The notes under the pieces were generated by a model, which was not told the origin of the DNA, made no database searches, and worked only from the letters and a program-made list of their open reading frames with translations. A stretch of 64,000 nucleotides of DNA from Agelaius tricolor (lineage: Eukaryota > Chordata > Aves > Passeriformes > Icteridae): NCBI GenBank assembly GCA_023055355.1, contig JALJCS010000001.1, positions 95,589,381-95,653,380 on the forward strand. Reading direction: 5' to 3'. Within the stretch, counting starts at the first letter, position 1. Every line of letters starts with the position of its first letter. The translations under genes and the position numbers were made by a program. Positions 1 to 14,200 of this stretch are shown piece after piece.

Positions 1-60
1 TTCTCAATATGGGTCCTTCCCATGGGTTGCAGTTCTTCATGAACTGTCCCAGTGTGGGTC
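1..60 (-). repeat. LTR-like interspersed repeat, continuation beyond the CR1 insertion
   Basis: On the minus strand this reads GACCCACACTGGGACAGTTC and then GGAAGGACCCA, the same repeating unit type as the piece at 839-1442. It joins that piece end to end if the CR1 between them is removed. The element runs off the window. Confidence 0.6.
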
Positions 61-838
61 ACAGAATCAGAACCACCTTGTTAGGATTGGAACAGAGCTC
101 TGGAGATCATCCAGTCCAACACCTCTGGTCACCTAGAGCAGGTTACACAGAAACACATCCAGGTGGATATTGAATTTCTCCAGAGAGAGAGAACAGCCTT
201 CCTGGGCAGCCTGTTCCAGTGCTCTGCCACCCTCAACATAAGAAAGTTCTACCTCATATTGAGGTGAAGCTTCTTGTGTTTTAGTTTGTGGCCTTTGCTC
301 TTTTTTCTGTTGCTGGACACCCCTGTAAAAATTCTGACACCATCCTCTTGATAACAACCTTTGAGATATTTATATGTATTAATGAGATACATATTTTAGT
401 CTCAGTGCTCTCTAGACTAAACAGGCTCACTTGCCTCAGTCTCTCCTCATAAGAGAGCTGCTCCAGACCTGTCATCTTCATGCTCTGCTGATGGAACCTT
501 TCCAGTAGCTCCCAGTCTTTCTTGCACTGAGGAGCCTAGAACCGGACATGGCACTCCAGATGTGGCCTCACTAGGGCTGAACAGAGGGGCAGGATCACTT
601 CCCTTGACCCGCTGGCCACTCTTCCTGATGGAATACTGATGGAACAGGATATTACTGGCCTCTCTGTCTGCAAGGGCACTGCCAGCTCATGGTCAGACTG
701 TTATCCACCAAAGCTCCCATGTCCTTTTCAGCAGAACTGCTGTCTAGTAGGTCAGCCCCCAATGTGAATTTGGAGTAATTCCTCTCCGTGTGCAGGATGC
801 TACACTTGCCCTTGTTGAACCTCATTAGGTCCCTTCCA
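61..838 (-). mobile_element. CR1 LINE, 3' fragment (about 780 bp)
   Basis: The minus strand gives the C-terminal reverse-transcriptase region and 3' UTR of chicken-repeat-1. Typical wording includes GGAGATCATCCAGTCCAAC (seen on the + strand), the LSYEERLRQVSLFSLE-type peptide with a frame break, and a tail near 61-70 close to the CR1 terminal ATTCTGTG repeat. It is 5' truncated, as nearly all CR1 copies are, and has no intact frame. Confidence 0.85.
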
Positions 839-1442
839 CATGGTGCAGTCTTTCAGGCACAGCCTGCTCCATTGTGGGGCTCTTATGAGGTCAGCAAGTC
901 CTTCCAGCAAACGTGTTCTGGCATGGGCTTCTCCTTCTGGGGCGCCACAGGTCCTGCCTGGAACCTGCTCCAGTATGGGCTTCCCACAGTGTCAGTGTCC
1001 TTCAGACCTGCTCTGCCCTAGGGTCCTTCAGGGGCTGCAGGCAGAAATCTGCTCCTCTGTGGATTTCCACAATCTGCAGAGTGACAGCCTGCCTCACCAC
1101 AGTTTTCACCACAGGGAAGACCAGGAATGGACTGGAATCTCTGCTCTGGTGCCTGGCAGAGTTTTGTCTCTCACACATTCTCGTTCCTCTCTGCAGCTGC
1201 AGGCTGTTGTGCCATTCCAACACACACAACCCCCAACCCCAGCCACCACCCCTTGTTAAATGTGTTATCCCCCAGTCACTGCCACCACTGCTGATGGGCT
1301 CAGCCTTGGCCAATGGCAGGTCTGTCTTGAAACCAGATGGAGCGGACTCTGTTGGACACAGGAGAAGTGTCTGGCAGCTTCCCACAGAAATCACACTTGT
1401 AGCTCCCCCATTACCAAAGCCTTGCCATGCAAACCGAATACA
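839..1442 (-). repeat. LTR-like interspersed repeat, 5' piece
   Basis: Read on the minus strand it begins TGTATTCGGTTTGCATGGC and runs through a GC-rich series of GGAGCAG/CCTGCAG-type units. I recognise this wording as a repeat common in passerine and other bird introns. It looks like an LTR (TG start, TAA-rich box about 190 bases in), but I cannot name the family. The element continues at 1-60 after an inserted CR1. Confidence 0.6.
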
Positions 1443-2249
1443 ATTTGCCATCTTATTTAAGGTACATCAGAAGATCTGTTCATATTAAAAAGTTAGATTT
1501 CAGAATAGCTGGATATAGTTCAAGGGAGTAAGTTACTTTTTAAAATATTGAAATGAGCATAGTGTTTTATGTAATCGAATTTTGCATTTCAAAAGTACTA
1601 CTAGAAGAAGAAAAGAGTAACAGTTACTGACAACTTTAAAAAGTAGAATGATGCCTAATGTAAACTGCAGGGCACAAGTCTCTTATTTAGCCCTGGAATA
1701 AGTGCTAAAGATGTATAGCTATACTGTGTGACGTTGTTTTAAAATTATGTAAGTAAAGCTCAGTTGTTTATTCAAGTGAAATCCTTCTATGGCAAAAATA
1801 AGAAATTCTCAGGCCTGTCATGTGCAACTGCATGTTCCCTAACTGCCTCATCTGCTGGCTCCTGAGGAGCCACATAAATTTGCAGTTATTTCTTGAGAAT
1901 CTGACAGCTATTATGCAGCTTGACTCATGCCTTAAATATTAATGGAAAGTTAACTGTGTCATTGTCCTCCTTTCTTCTTGTGACTTATAATCTTAAAATA
2001 TTTGGGGTTCATTTGTCGTTCCATATTGTCATTCCAATTTGTCAGAGTAGAAATACCCTACTAAAAGTGATGGGTAGAGATTTTGACATTACAACTACCA
2101 CAGGACACAGTATGACAAATGTAACAAAGACTGTCTCAGAATTAATAATAGCACAGACTTCTTGGTAATAAAACTTTCTGAAGTATACATATGTTCATAT
2201 TCTATTAGGCTCAGTAGTTTTGAATTATATATTGTTTCATATCTTTCAG
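1443..2249 (+). other. COL14A1 intron, end part
   Basis: AT-rich sequence between the LTR-like repeat and the first exon in the window. The short open frame at 1920-2168 shows no VWA or fibronectin similarity. I see nothing else. Confidence 0.6.
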
Positions 2250-2288
2250 CTTGTCCCCTTATTTACTTGGAGGGATACACTTCACCTG
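2250..2288 (+). CDS. COL14A1: COL14A1 exon: 39-nt linker between last VWA domain and TSPN
   Basis: This small exon encodes [12 protein letters not shown] plus the first base of a glycine codon. It follows a pyrimidine-rich acceptor ending TTTCAG and ends at a strong GTAAGT donor. Its phase (two bases, twelve codons, one base) fits the next exon, which starts with GT to complete Gly. The peptide agrees with the linker I recall in collagen XIV just before the TSPN domain. It is the first exon in the window. Its first two bases complete a codon started in an exon outside the window. Confidence 0.9.
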
Positions 2289-5200
2289 GTAAGTAATTGT
2301 CTAGTATTTTGGCATAGGTTCATTTGTGTCTTTTACAACTCTACAGTGTTTCTTCTTTTTTATTTTCTTTCTGGACTTAAAGGTTTCAAGATGCTGGAAT
2401 CCTACAATCTAACAGAGAAGCATTTTGCTTCTGTACAAGGAGTTTCACTGGAATCAGGCTCTTTCCCAAGCTATGTAGCATATAAACTCCACAAAAATGC
2501 CTTTGTTAGCCAGCCAATACGGTAAGTAAACCTCAAGACTTATATTTAGGGTGACCAGGTGATGAAGGATTAACAGAGTTTATAGATAGCATATGTGTGT
2601 TATGGAAGATGCATTAATGTAATGTTCTTTTTACTGAGCTTCAAGAAATACACTCTGAAGAACATCTATCATTGTTTTCATTAAATGTTAATCTTTTTCT
2701 CCCTCTGAATCATAGTTCACTATTAATCTAGCTGCTTATTTTTCTTTGTGATTATGCTTCTTAACCATTCAAGTTGCATATAATCCACAGTTTATACCGA
2801 GGCAGTTGAAGTTGTTGAATTCATTCTATAACTTCCTTAGTAGAATGAATTCCATGTTGCTGGACAGAAATGGTTTCAATATGGAGGGATTAGCATCACT
2901 TTTTCCAGAAGCAGTGTTCTTACTGCAGTAGGCAGCACATTGATGCCATTGACTTAGGATAGTTTCTCCTCTACTTGACTTGCCTTATTTGGCAAATGGA
3001 GCAGAGTTTTCGAGGGCCTGTGGTTTTAGAGCTTGGTTATGGATGGGTAATATTATGGGTATTGCCAACATTTTTTCCCGAAGAGAAAAAGGATTTAGTT
3101 AGCAGTTAGTTTTACTGGAAATACCTTTCTCCTTTCAAAAAAGGTTATTCTGGTTCAGAGGAGATGCCTAAAAATAGCCTATTGTTCCCATTAAATTTAG
3201 GAAAATTTAGTTTTCTTTTCATGGAAGCCTTTGAAATCGACTGCAATCCTGCCAGATTCGGTAAAGACAAGATCACAAGCACAGAAGCTGAGGTTTCTGA
3301 AGAAATAATTTATTTTTGCTAGCCTTCTGAGATCACAGCTTCAAAAGTGGAGGACTTGAGGATTTTTAACTTCATTGGCATGCCATTAATACCTGCAGGG
3401 ATGATAGGTCTCTGATAGCATGGATTTTTGCAGTCTAGGGAAATACAGATAATCCCAGTTTTGCAACTCTCTTGCATTGATAGATATTGCATTTAGGATA
3501 AGTTGATGAAAATACAAGAAAAAGATTGGCTTCATATTTATTTCATTTTTTTAGAAATGTTGTGGTACATAGTCTAATATCTGCTAAAGAGGTGGAATGG
3601 ACTTGCCAGAGTATTCTGGGCACTTATTTTTCATGAGAATCCAGAAAATAAAACTCTAGACTGAGTCAGCAAAGCAATAAACTCATACTGATCCTAGTGG
3701 CATAGTTGTTTCCATATCTGAAATAACTTGTTATCCAAATTAAAAATTGTGTTGCTATATCTACTTTAATATTTGAATTCTTGCACTGTCCTGTGTGATG
3801 TTGTTGATTTAGTGATGTAATTTTTATTGCAGTGTTCCTAATTGTATGGGTTCATAAGCTTTGTCCAACATACAAAGCAACTCCTCTTTTAATTTAAGAT
3901 TTTTATGTTTATGTTCATGTGACTGAATCTCCTTCTGAGCTCCATTAAAATGGTTAAGGAGAAGCAGTGATCACCTCTTTTCTTGCCATTCTCTTCCTGC
4001 ATTCCCTCCTTTCCCCTACAGAAAAATTCTGGAGGCTGTTTCATGCATGTTTTTTTTATGTACTTTTGGCTCTCTGCTTATTTAATGGGTAACAGTCCAA
4101 ATATCACAAATTTAAACCTGAACCACTAAAGAATGAGCTGGAGCCCAAATGCATCACCAATTGCAAAGAAGACATTAAGTATTCCATCTCTGTATCTGTG
4201 CCTGAAGGGCAGCAATAGTTAAATGCTGTTGCCTGACTGAAGCAGGCCAGATCAAAAAAATGAATAAAGCTGTGGTCTTTTTTTTCTGTACTTATCAACA
4301 AGGAATTTAAAACATGTGTAATTTATACAGAATTTTGCCACAAGAATACATACCCAAGAGTTCTTGTTCATACTCTGACAACCTCTCTAATTGTGGTTCT
4401 GGGACCAGCTGAAGACAGTTGTGAGTTCATCTTAACAAATCACTGTGTTTTTATATCACAGTGTTTTATTCTGTTTGAGAGAGTAGTGAAAATGTTCTGT
4501 TCCACTAAACACTGTGGTCTCCCTGTTACTCTTGTGTCTTTTCTTTGAAAAAGAGCAAATGATGATGATCTAATTTTTGTCATGTGTTTCTGTGTGAAAA
4601 AATGTCTTTATATTGTCTTACCAGGGAGATTCACCCGGAGGGGCTGCCACAGGCGTACACGATCATTCTCTTGTTCCGCCTTCTGCCTGAATCCCCCAAT
4701 GAGCCTTTTGCAATCTGGCAGATTACAGACAGAGATTACAAACCACAAGTTGGAGTTGTGCTTGATCGTAAGGATGATTATACTTATTGCATAGAGAAGT
4801 TACATGTCATGTTACTTTGCGTGTGTTCTTACCAAATATTTCCAAACCCAAAGCATTTCTACATGATAAAAGGATTATACATTTTTAGTTTTAAGAAAAT
4901 TTTTTAAACTTTGTAGATCTATAGTTCAACTAAGAATAATTAATCTAAACTGCATTTCAACTTTAGTATTAACTCTAAAATCAAAGGAAAGTACATCTAT
5001 ATACTTACAGGTCATTAAGATAGCTATGATTTGTGTTTACCCAAATAAGGGGTAAACTAGATTTTATCTATAAGGTTGTATAAGTATGGTGGTTTCAGTA
5101 GTATGTATGAAATGAAATGTGATATTTTTCTTTATTGCAGCTGCCAGCAAAGTGCTGTCATTCTTTAACAAGGATGCAAGAGGAGAGGTTCAAACCGTAA

Positions 5201-8200
5201 CTTTTGATAATGATGTCGTAAAGAAAATCTTTTATGGAAGCTTCCATAAGGTAAAGGATTGAAATTATGATGTTGCTTTCTGAAGTACTGTTCCTTTAAA
5301 TAGAGGAAAACCAAGCACAAGTCACTGTCAGGTGACTGTACCTGGTTTTTGGATAGTATTTTAAGTTGACATAGGGACCTGCAGATCATGTAAAACAAGA
5401 TCTCTGAAGTTATAGGTCTTCTTTGAATCAATGTAAGAGATTTGTCAAGAATTTGTTAAGATTGTGCAAGTAGAGGGATATATCTGAAGAAGAAATTGTA
5501 GCCTGGTTCCTGCCACATGAAAGAGGAAGAATAAAAGTTAAAGCGGAAGAAAGAAAGGAAAGGAAGTTGTGGTGAGAAAAGATTGCATGGGAGTGTAATG
5601 ATTTGAAATCATTCAGAGCAGAGGAAGATACAGCCAGAGAAAGTAAGTAGGCAGGGAAGTAAATAACATATTGAATAAGATTTGTATGTTTAACAAACAT
5701 AATACATGTGTATGTGTATATTTCATAAGTATGATTTTTTTTTTGCTTAAAAACACTGGGCTTAAAATAGTCCAATGTCATGCTAACTGAGGAAGCAAAA
5801 AGGAGAGAGCCCATAAAAGGTCACTTAATCATTTAGAATGAAGCTTACAGTTAGTGAATTGACAAAATGGCTAGTGAAATCTTTACATGTTTCTACATCT
5901 GCCTCCGCTTGTCAATAGATCTGCGCTTGCTTTTCTAATTTTGTGCACCAAGTTATGAAAACTTGATGTCCCCAAGCTTCCTTACCTCTAGTCATCAGGA
6001 AGTGCCTGACTCAGGCTACATGTACACATAAAAATATTTTAAAAACATTTTCTTGTTGTGTTAAGTATATATGTTTAGGGAAAGAAAGTGAGCTGAAATT
6101 GCGACATTTTTGGTTAGCTGAAATGCACATTCTCATGTTTTCATTTATCTCCCTTCTATTAAGTTAAGTTTTCATCTGATGACTAAATATGGCTTGAGTG
6201 TAGCATTTATTTTCTTTATGACCCAATCTTCTGCATGACATGTCACTACCAGCATTCCTTTGAGGATACTGATCAACTCTGTCAACTTCCTGATACTGGA
6301 GGCCAAATTGCCAACTGAGCTTTGCTAGACTGAAAGCCAGGAAAGATAACTGGTGCCAGCATTATAATGTTTTGTGATTTCATCTGTTTAAAAAACAGGT
6401 GATTATGAAAATAACACAGTACTATAAAAGCTATTGGTTTCCTCAGAATTTGGAGTAACTTCCCAAACTGGCTTTATATTATATCCAGTTATTTTTGTTT
6501 TAGAATTTATGCCTGGTTAGTTTAGAATTTAGGCCTGATTATTTTTGACTATATGAAGAAATATTTATATGATTGATTTTAAACTGATAGTTATGAGTAG
6601 CTTTGCATCAAACCTACATTAAGCAGCCTTTATTCTGTCTTTGACATTTGCCTTTTTTTTTTTTTTTTAATGGCTTGGTAGGACAACACAATTTTAAGGA
6701 AATATAAGAATCTACTGGAGTGAGAAAAACTCTCAGTAAAGGCTAGGATGTATCTTGTTTTGGTATGAAGGTTGATTCATCCCCAAGTACTGCTTAGATG
6801 CAAAGCAGTTTAAAGCATGCCTCATTTTAGACATCACTGTGAGAGCTGACACTCTTCGGGTCAGTGGTGTGGAGCTCTCCACATGCTGTACTGCCAGCAG
6901 TCTCTTTTAAATATCTGTTGCTAATTTAGCTGATGTTTAGAATCATGTTTTTTCTCATAGTTTCTCTAAATGCAATGGAGCTGAGAAAGCTTGTCTGATA
7001 GCCCTTACAGTGATGTTCTGCTCATTTATCAGAGCAAATGGGGAAAAATCTGTGGCCCTTCCTAGCTGCCAGAAATTAGCAGTTATGTAAAATTGTCTAT
7101 TACACTTGATAGTAAAAAAAAAAAAAAAAATTACAGGGAAAATAAAAATCCAAAATTTTGTATCATTTAAATGGTTAAATAGATGAATACATATGGAGAG
7201 AAAGTGATCCTAAGATGCCAAAAATGAAAAGGAGTAGCAGTGATTTGCAAATTATCTTAAAGCTTTACAATTACGAATTCTTGCTAAAGTCACTATTTCT
7301 TAAGAAAAAAATTCTCAGTTACTTAATGCAATGTGTAATTCCCTGTCTTTTTTTCTCAGAAAGGAATCAAAAGTTCAGATTTTGATATTTAAAGTAGCTG
7401 GAAGAGCCTTGGTTTAGAGTGATATTTGGGATTTTTCACCATGAAACTAAGATGACTTTTCTGGCTTCTCTCCAGATGATTACTAAAATTGCTATCTCAG
7501 TCAGGTTGTTAATGATGGCACAATGGGCTTCCCCAGCTCACCTGCTGGGAAAGCCTTATGCATCAGCTGAGTTGATTAGCTCCTAAAAATGGATAGCAGT
7601 AGTTACAGATGGATGAAGGAAGGAAAGTAAGATTAACACATTTCTAAAGGTAGGTTTGCAATTTCTCCTATTGTCCAGCTTCAAAGAAACGACAAATCTT
7701 TACAATTCAAGGAGAGATTTTCCAAAATATTAAACATTTTTGTGGCTTCCATTTGTTGACTTACTGGCTTATTCACTGAAATACAGTTAACTACACCTAA
7801 CTGTGGGGAAATTTACTTTGGCATACTTGAACACTCTGCGTAGCAGAGCCATGGTAAAAGCTGTTGAATCTGGCAAGTTCCATAGGAAAAATTCTGACTG
7901 CCTGAGACAGTCATTAAATTTCTAACTGATGTTTTGGAGAGACAGACAGCTTCTACTTTCTTATTCTTACCACACTAGACTTCCTTTTACCTTGCCATTT
8001 TGCAGTAGTTAGCAAGAGGAAATTTGATAATGAGTGTATATCTTTCTGCTGATAGACATATGGGAAATAGTTTGCTTGGCTTATTGATGCCATTCACTTA
8101 GCACAGGATCAGAACACCATCAAACTTTATCTTATAAGGCATCTGGAGAGAAAAAATAAAGTATGTTTTCTTTCCTAAAATATAATAAATTAATAAATAG

Positions 8201-11200
8201 AACTAATCAGAACAGATTCTTTTTGTTGGTGTCTTAGAAACTGTTGAAAACAGAATGTGTTGGAGTTGAATGCAGAGACATGTTATTTACTGTAAACACC
8301 AGATGCCTCCTTTAATTAGATTTATTGCCTAGGCCATGAGATTGAGGCTGGAATGCAGATCTGGCAGTGATTTAAGTGTTTAAGTGATTGAGTCAATGAC
8401 TTGGGAGAGCTCTCTTTATTTTTGATTGTTGGGATTGCTTCTTTGGATGGATAGATGATGCTCAGCAGTTATTCCTGTTTGAAGCTTTTCAAGCTGATCT
8501 CATTCAACATTCTGATGTAGATTTATCTTTACTAATTTTTTTTTGTGCTAATGAAAATATAATAATCTATATTTGCTATGCAATGTGTTTTATTTAAGTT
8601 GCAACAAATACTTAACATTCCAGTAGAAGGACTTGCATATTAGGTACCTTTCAGAGCTAGTAAATTACATCTGTGATGTGTTTAAACTGGATGACGCAGT
8701 AATAAGTGTTTTTTATTATTATTACTTGTTCAACGAATGCGGTTGGGAATTTTAATTAAAATCTCCATTTATATGCACAGCATTGAGATATAAAGTGTAA
8801 GTACATAATTTTAAAAGAGTTTTAGATAAGCTGTGCTGATGCCTTGGAGACAAGTCTGCATGGGAAAATATTCAAAAGGGAAAAAAAGGAAAATATTTCC
8901 CAGGAGATTGTTGAGGCACTGATTGACTCAGGACATTTAGGGGAATCTCTCAACTTTGTGCCAATTCTTAAAGCAGTCATCAAATAGCAATATGTTTGTG
9001 TATGGTTATATACTGTGATAAGAGAAGATAAAAAAAAAATTATATATACTTCAGGGATTCTTTTCTCCTGATCCTAATGTGTTGCTACTTTAACAATTAC
9101 ATAGATATTATAATGATGTATATGAAATATGTGCTGTTGGTAAGGTACATAAAGCCCTGAAAACTTTCTTTTGCCTGAAGATCAGGAACTGCATATTACA
9201 CATGCTGAAGTGGCCCTTGTTTATTTCTCAGAGACGCTGAAATGTTTTCTGTGCTTTCAGAGAAATGTTGAAACTTAACTTTTGTAACATTTGCCATATA
9301 TACTATAAATGTTTGGAAAGATAATCTTTGCTTAGGTTATGTATGTTCCTCTGTTTAAGGTTTACTATGTTTCCCCCAAGCTCTTCATTCTTGTCTCCTG
9401 GTAAACGTACTCTCTATTACAATCATTCCTTTCTCCCTCCTAAGTGCTTTCTATTTCCAGTAATTAATTAATTACTGGAAATTAATTAATTAATCTCTTC
9501 ATCTTCCCTGTTTCCCCTTGTTTTGGCATATATTTGTGTAACCGTATTTCTTTTATGGAAATTTTCTCTTGCATCTTCCATTATTTTGTCTTGCTCTGGG
9601 CAGGCTTCTCTGGTCACTTCCTGGATCTCAATGTAGTTAATGCCTCTGATTGAATCATCTGTGGCAATTGAACTCTGGGTCTGAAACAATCTACTCTCTG
9701 AACTGCAGAGTCTGTTAGCCAGTGGGCAGTCCCAGGCTTATAAACATCTTGTGTGGTCCCAGCCATCAGAAGAGAACAAGAAATGCTTATATTCACTTCC
9801 TCTCAAAAGTCCTTTTATTTTTTTACTTCTATGCCATCTTAAAAAAAAAATTAGGGCAAGCTTTTAGGATAGTTAATAATAGTTCAACTATTACATTATT
9901 TGTATTTCTTAGCTGTGCTTGTGTGTTCATCTTATTGACCTTCAACACATTCTAAAGAGATTATAAATGTCATAGACTTTCCCTGAGTTTTAATTTTTAC
10001 ACCAGCTGGAAGCAAAGCAGGATTACTAGGAATAAAATTTAAAACAGTACTATTAAATCAATTAAATACTACTAAGGTGTTAAACTGTGCCCATGTGCCC
10101 TGCCTAATATTTCATTAAACTTTTTTCAGGTCCATATAGTTGTTACTTCATCAAATGTTAAGATTTACATTGACTGCAGTGAAATAATGGAAAAACCAAT
10201 TAAGGAAGCTGGCAATATCACAACTGATGGCTATGAAATACTTGGGAAACTTCTAAAAGGCGACCGAAGATCAGCAACAGTAAGCAAGAAATATGAATTT
10301 TTGCAAGACCTTGATGTTTTCTGAGGGAAAAGATTAGGGATTGTTGGGAAACTACTGTTGCATCATCCAAAGCTTTCAAGCATGTGTCAGTAGAGTTGAC
10401 AGTCTAGTCTTTGCAGCTTCTTGTTCTAGCAGAACTGCAAGAACAAAAATGTAGTAGCTGGAAGCCGCACTCAGGTAAATTCAAACAAGGGCAGGAATTT
10501 TTTGCTTTTAATAGGGAGAGCTGATAGTGATTGAGTGCAAATACTATGGATACTCTATCATTAGAAATAAATGGAGGAGTGATTTTTTAATGATAATGTT
10601 GATAGATTTCATACTTAACAACACACCAAACTTAATGATCTTTCAAGAGTATTTCTTTCTTTTACAGTTAGAAATCCAGAATTTTGACATTGTATGCAGT
10701 CCAGTTTGGACTAGCAGAGACAGATGCTGTGATCTCCCTTCTATGGTAAGTATGAATGAACCAGAGGCTATCCAGAAAAATGTTATTGACACTAAATTTA
10801 ATAATATTACTGTTAGGCTGTTATTAGACCTTGTACTGACAACACTTCTAAATCATAGCTGTCAGAGCAGCCAGTCAACTGCACCTCATTTCAAAGCTTT
10901 GTGTCTGAGACAGTAAAGCTGTAATGCTAGAATTGAGCCCCTTAGAAATTTTGCAAAATATGTCTGCTACATTTGTATTTCAGTGATGTTTCAAATTCTA
11001 GGTATTATAAATGGGGAATTTATTTATCTATTTATTTAATCTGTTCTTGGAGTGGCATTCAAAAAGTAACTATTCTTCGTCAGCGCAAGCTGATTGTCAA
11101 ATGCATATAAATACTAGGACAATATTTTGCTCGTGCCTCTATTGTAAATGCCTTGCATAGCTCACAGAGAAAATTTGCTATATATATAAAAGATCCTGTA

Positions 11201-14200
11201 GAAACATTTGAAAACCACAGTTTAGCTATGAGTTTTACTTGGAAACAGGGTATTAGCGAATCTTCCTGCTATTATTTCAGAAAAGCATGCTTCCACTGAG
11301 TACATTTCTTTAAAAGGACAGTAATAAGCTGTGATTGAATTTTCAGAGAGATGAAGCAAAGTGCCCAGCTCTTCCAAATGCTTGTACCTGTACTCAAGAC
11401 AGTGTGGGACCTCCAGGACCTCCTGGACCAGCTGTAAGTTACCAGCTGTAACTATGCACAGAAATATAGAAAATGTTCTGATTTTAAAATTTATGGAAGT
11501 AGTTTTGTGTTGGTCTGTGGCTTTGTGAAACAATGCCAGTCAGAGACATAGTTCCTGTCAATATATCCTTAAGAACATGGTAATCCAGCCCCTTTTCATC
11601 AGATCCTACCATATCTACTTGCTTGTATGATCTTTTCCTATATTTCCAGTATGATCACTGAGATTAGCTCCTCATTGTTTGATAGGCTGAAAGACTCTGG
11701 CACAGCACAAAGTTCTGTGCTTTGCTCACAAGGGAGCTTTAAATTGTCAGGTGTATCTTGCACATCACGTACAAAACATTTTTAATTAACTGAAAAAATA
11801 TTTTTCCTAAATACAGAGTCAAGATTTCACTCCAAGGAAAGATTCTTTACCCTGTCAGGGAAATAAATTGGTTTTTTATGGGGAGAGATATTAATTAATT
11901 AATTAATTAATGGAATGGACATAGTCCTATCAATTGCTTTGAATATTAGGGAGTTATAGCCAGACCAGTAGTCATACTTTGAAACTATCAAAAGGGCTGC
12001 ATGAAGAATCTAAAGCCCAGTTAAGCTGCCTGGTAGTCTACTAGAGAGGTCTTCAGAGTTTTTGATGAATATAAATTGAAGTTTATATCTGCAGAGACAA
12101 AAACCAAAATAATAATTTTTCATGGGCTGAATTGGCAAGGCTGAAGCTGATGTGGTTTCCCTGAGTTCCTGATGCATATTTTATTCTACTACTCTTTTTA
12201 GCAGTATGATCTGTACACTTCAAAACTTTGGGGCTTCACTTAAGAGTTTTTTTAAAGAGAATTCATAAAGCACATAAGGATTATGCACCTTTGCTTTCTG
12301 TGTTTGAAATACATTTTCTTTCCAAATACTCAATTTAGGGTGGCCCCGGCGCTAAAGGTCCCAGAGGTGAAAGGGGTTTGACTGGATCATCTGTAAGTAT
12401 GTTTCCCAAAATGCATCTATAATGATGTTACTACAGGGTTACCTGTATGAAAATTTTTATGCTTAGTTTTAGTCTAAGAATGTTGATTAAAATTTAGTTG
12501 AAAATATGCCTTTATGTTGCTTATGTGCAGCCCATCTCTTTGAGACTATATATCACAGTCTATGTAGCTACATTGACCACACATCAGGATACTGGGATTA
12601 TGTGCATCAGTGTTAATACACACTCTGCAGCATTATTGTTCTCTCATCTGTACACAGGACATGGCAATACTTCTAATTGGCACTGTCAGAGGGCATGTCT
12701 TGGCCTGAGACTGCCAACATGAATCAGAGAATAGCTTATGAAAGAGTATGCCTCTTGAACAGCTATTTCCACTGTTCTTCGGAAGTATCAAATGTGTCTC
12801 CAGGCTTTGACTTATCTTAAGTGTCTAAACCAAAGGATTTTAGTTATGGATTTCAGACAGGATTGTCATTTACAATTTTGTTTTAATTTTCTGCTTTAAG
12901 GGGCCTCCAGGTCCTCGTGGTGAGACAGGTCCTCCAGGCCCTCAAGGTCCCCCAGGTCCACAGGGTCCCAATGGGCTGTCAATCCCAGGTGAACCGGTGA
13001 GTGTCCCTTTTGAGTATCCCTTTTGAGTGCCATCAGCAGGCAGTGTGTGTGGAGCCAGAGCTGCCCATGGGATGGTGGTCTTGGGAAGAGGGTGGCAGCG
13101 TAGTCAGAGCATTCATTTGTCCCTTCAACACAGTAGCATTGTGAAACACATCTCTTTCTGAAACAAGTCTCTTAATAAAATAGCATTTTCTGTCCTGAAT
13201 GTTACATGTGCTTATAGGATTCTAATGAAGGGACAAGGTCTGAGTGCAGTAATGTAAGTTGTGTTACTCTGTTGTCAGCCATAATGGCATTTCTGTAGAG
13301 TTGCTAGGCATTCCAGTTTAAGGACTCAAAACTATCAAATTGTGGTACAGGAAAATTAAGGATGCAGTATTACTTTGAAGACTTTTTCACAGACTTATGT
13401 GTTCAACTTTTATTGGCTGGCTTAAATCAGTAGCTAGGGGTTTTCTTGGCAACAGCGTCCATGTTTTAGCAAGATGCTATTTCTGATTTCATGTGCATGC
13501 CTTCAAAGCCAGAGCAAGTCTTATTAACACTGATGAAGTTTCACCATGTTCTGGTTTTTATAGAAGATTGCATGCATAACTCTTTGTGAATGTATTAAGG
13601 CCGCTTTTGCCATATTTCAATAAATAATCACCCTGAAAGCAACAATATAATTCTGATGTTCCCTATTTAGGATTAACTTGAATTTTAATATATTCAGGAG
13701 ATTCTTTTATGAAGTCTTTGATCAAAATGTAAAGTTTATGGAAAGAAGAAGTGATGTCTAATTGCATGCTCTGTCATTTTTCATTTGAAAATTGGTTACC
13801 TGCTCCATCTGTAATGGAATTTGGGAAATGGAAAACAAAATGTGCTTTAAGGTAGTCATTAGGAACACCTTCTGTTTTGTAAGGACAAAGTAGAATGATT
13901 TTGTTACCCTGTGTAGATTCTTTTCATGCTTTTTTTTCATTATACACTCATTTAAATTTAATAAATTTAAAAATTTATTAAAGAAGATATAGAGGTATCA
14001 AACAGCAAGAAAGGAAAAACATTCCTCTTACACGCATAATGCAAATAAGCCATTTATGTGTCACATTCACTTGAAAAAGTCTGAAGAATGAAAACACAAA
14101 CATTCGTGGAGTTTCTCATTAGCTAACATGAATTTAGAGCACTTTTGAGTCATGTACTTTTGTTTTTCCTATCAATTAAGAATCATGTTCTCAGTCTATG

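Noticed and set aside
10527..10916. Open frame of 129 codons over an exon
   Set aside because: Only 10668-10745 is coding. The flanks are intron with good AG and GT borders.
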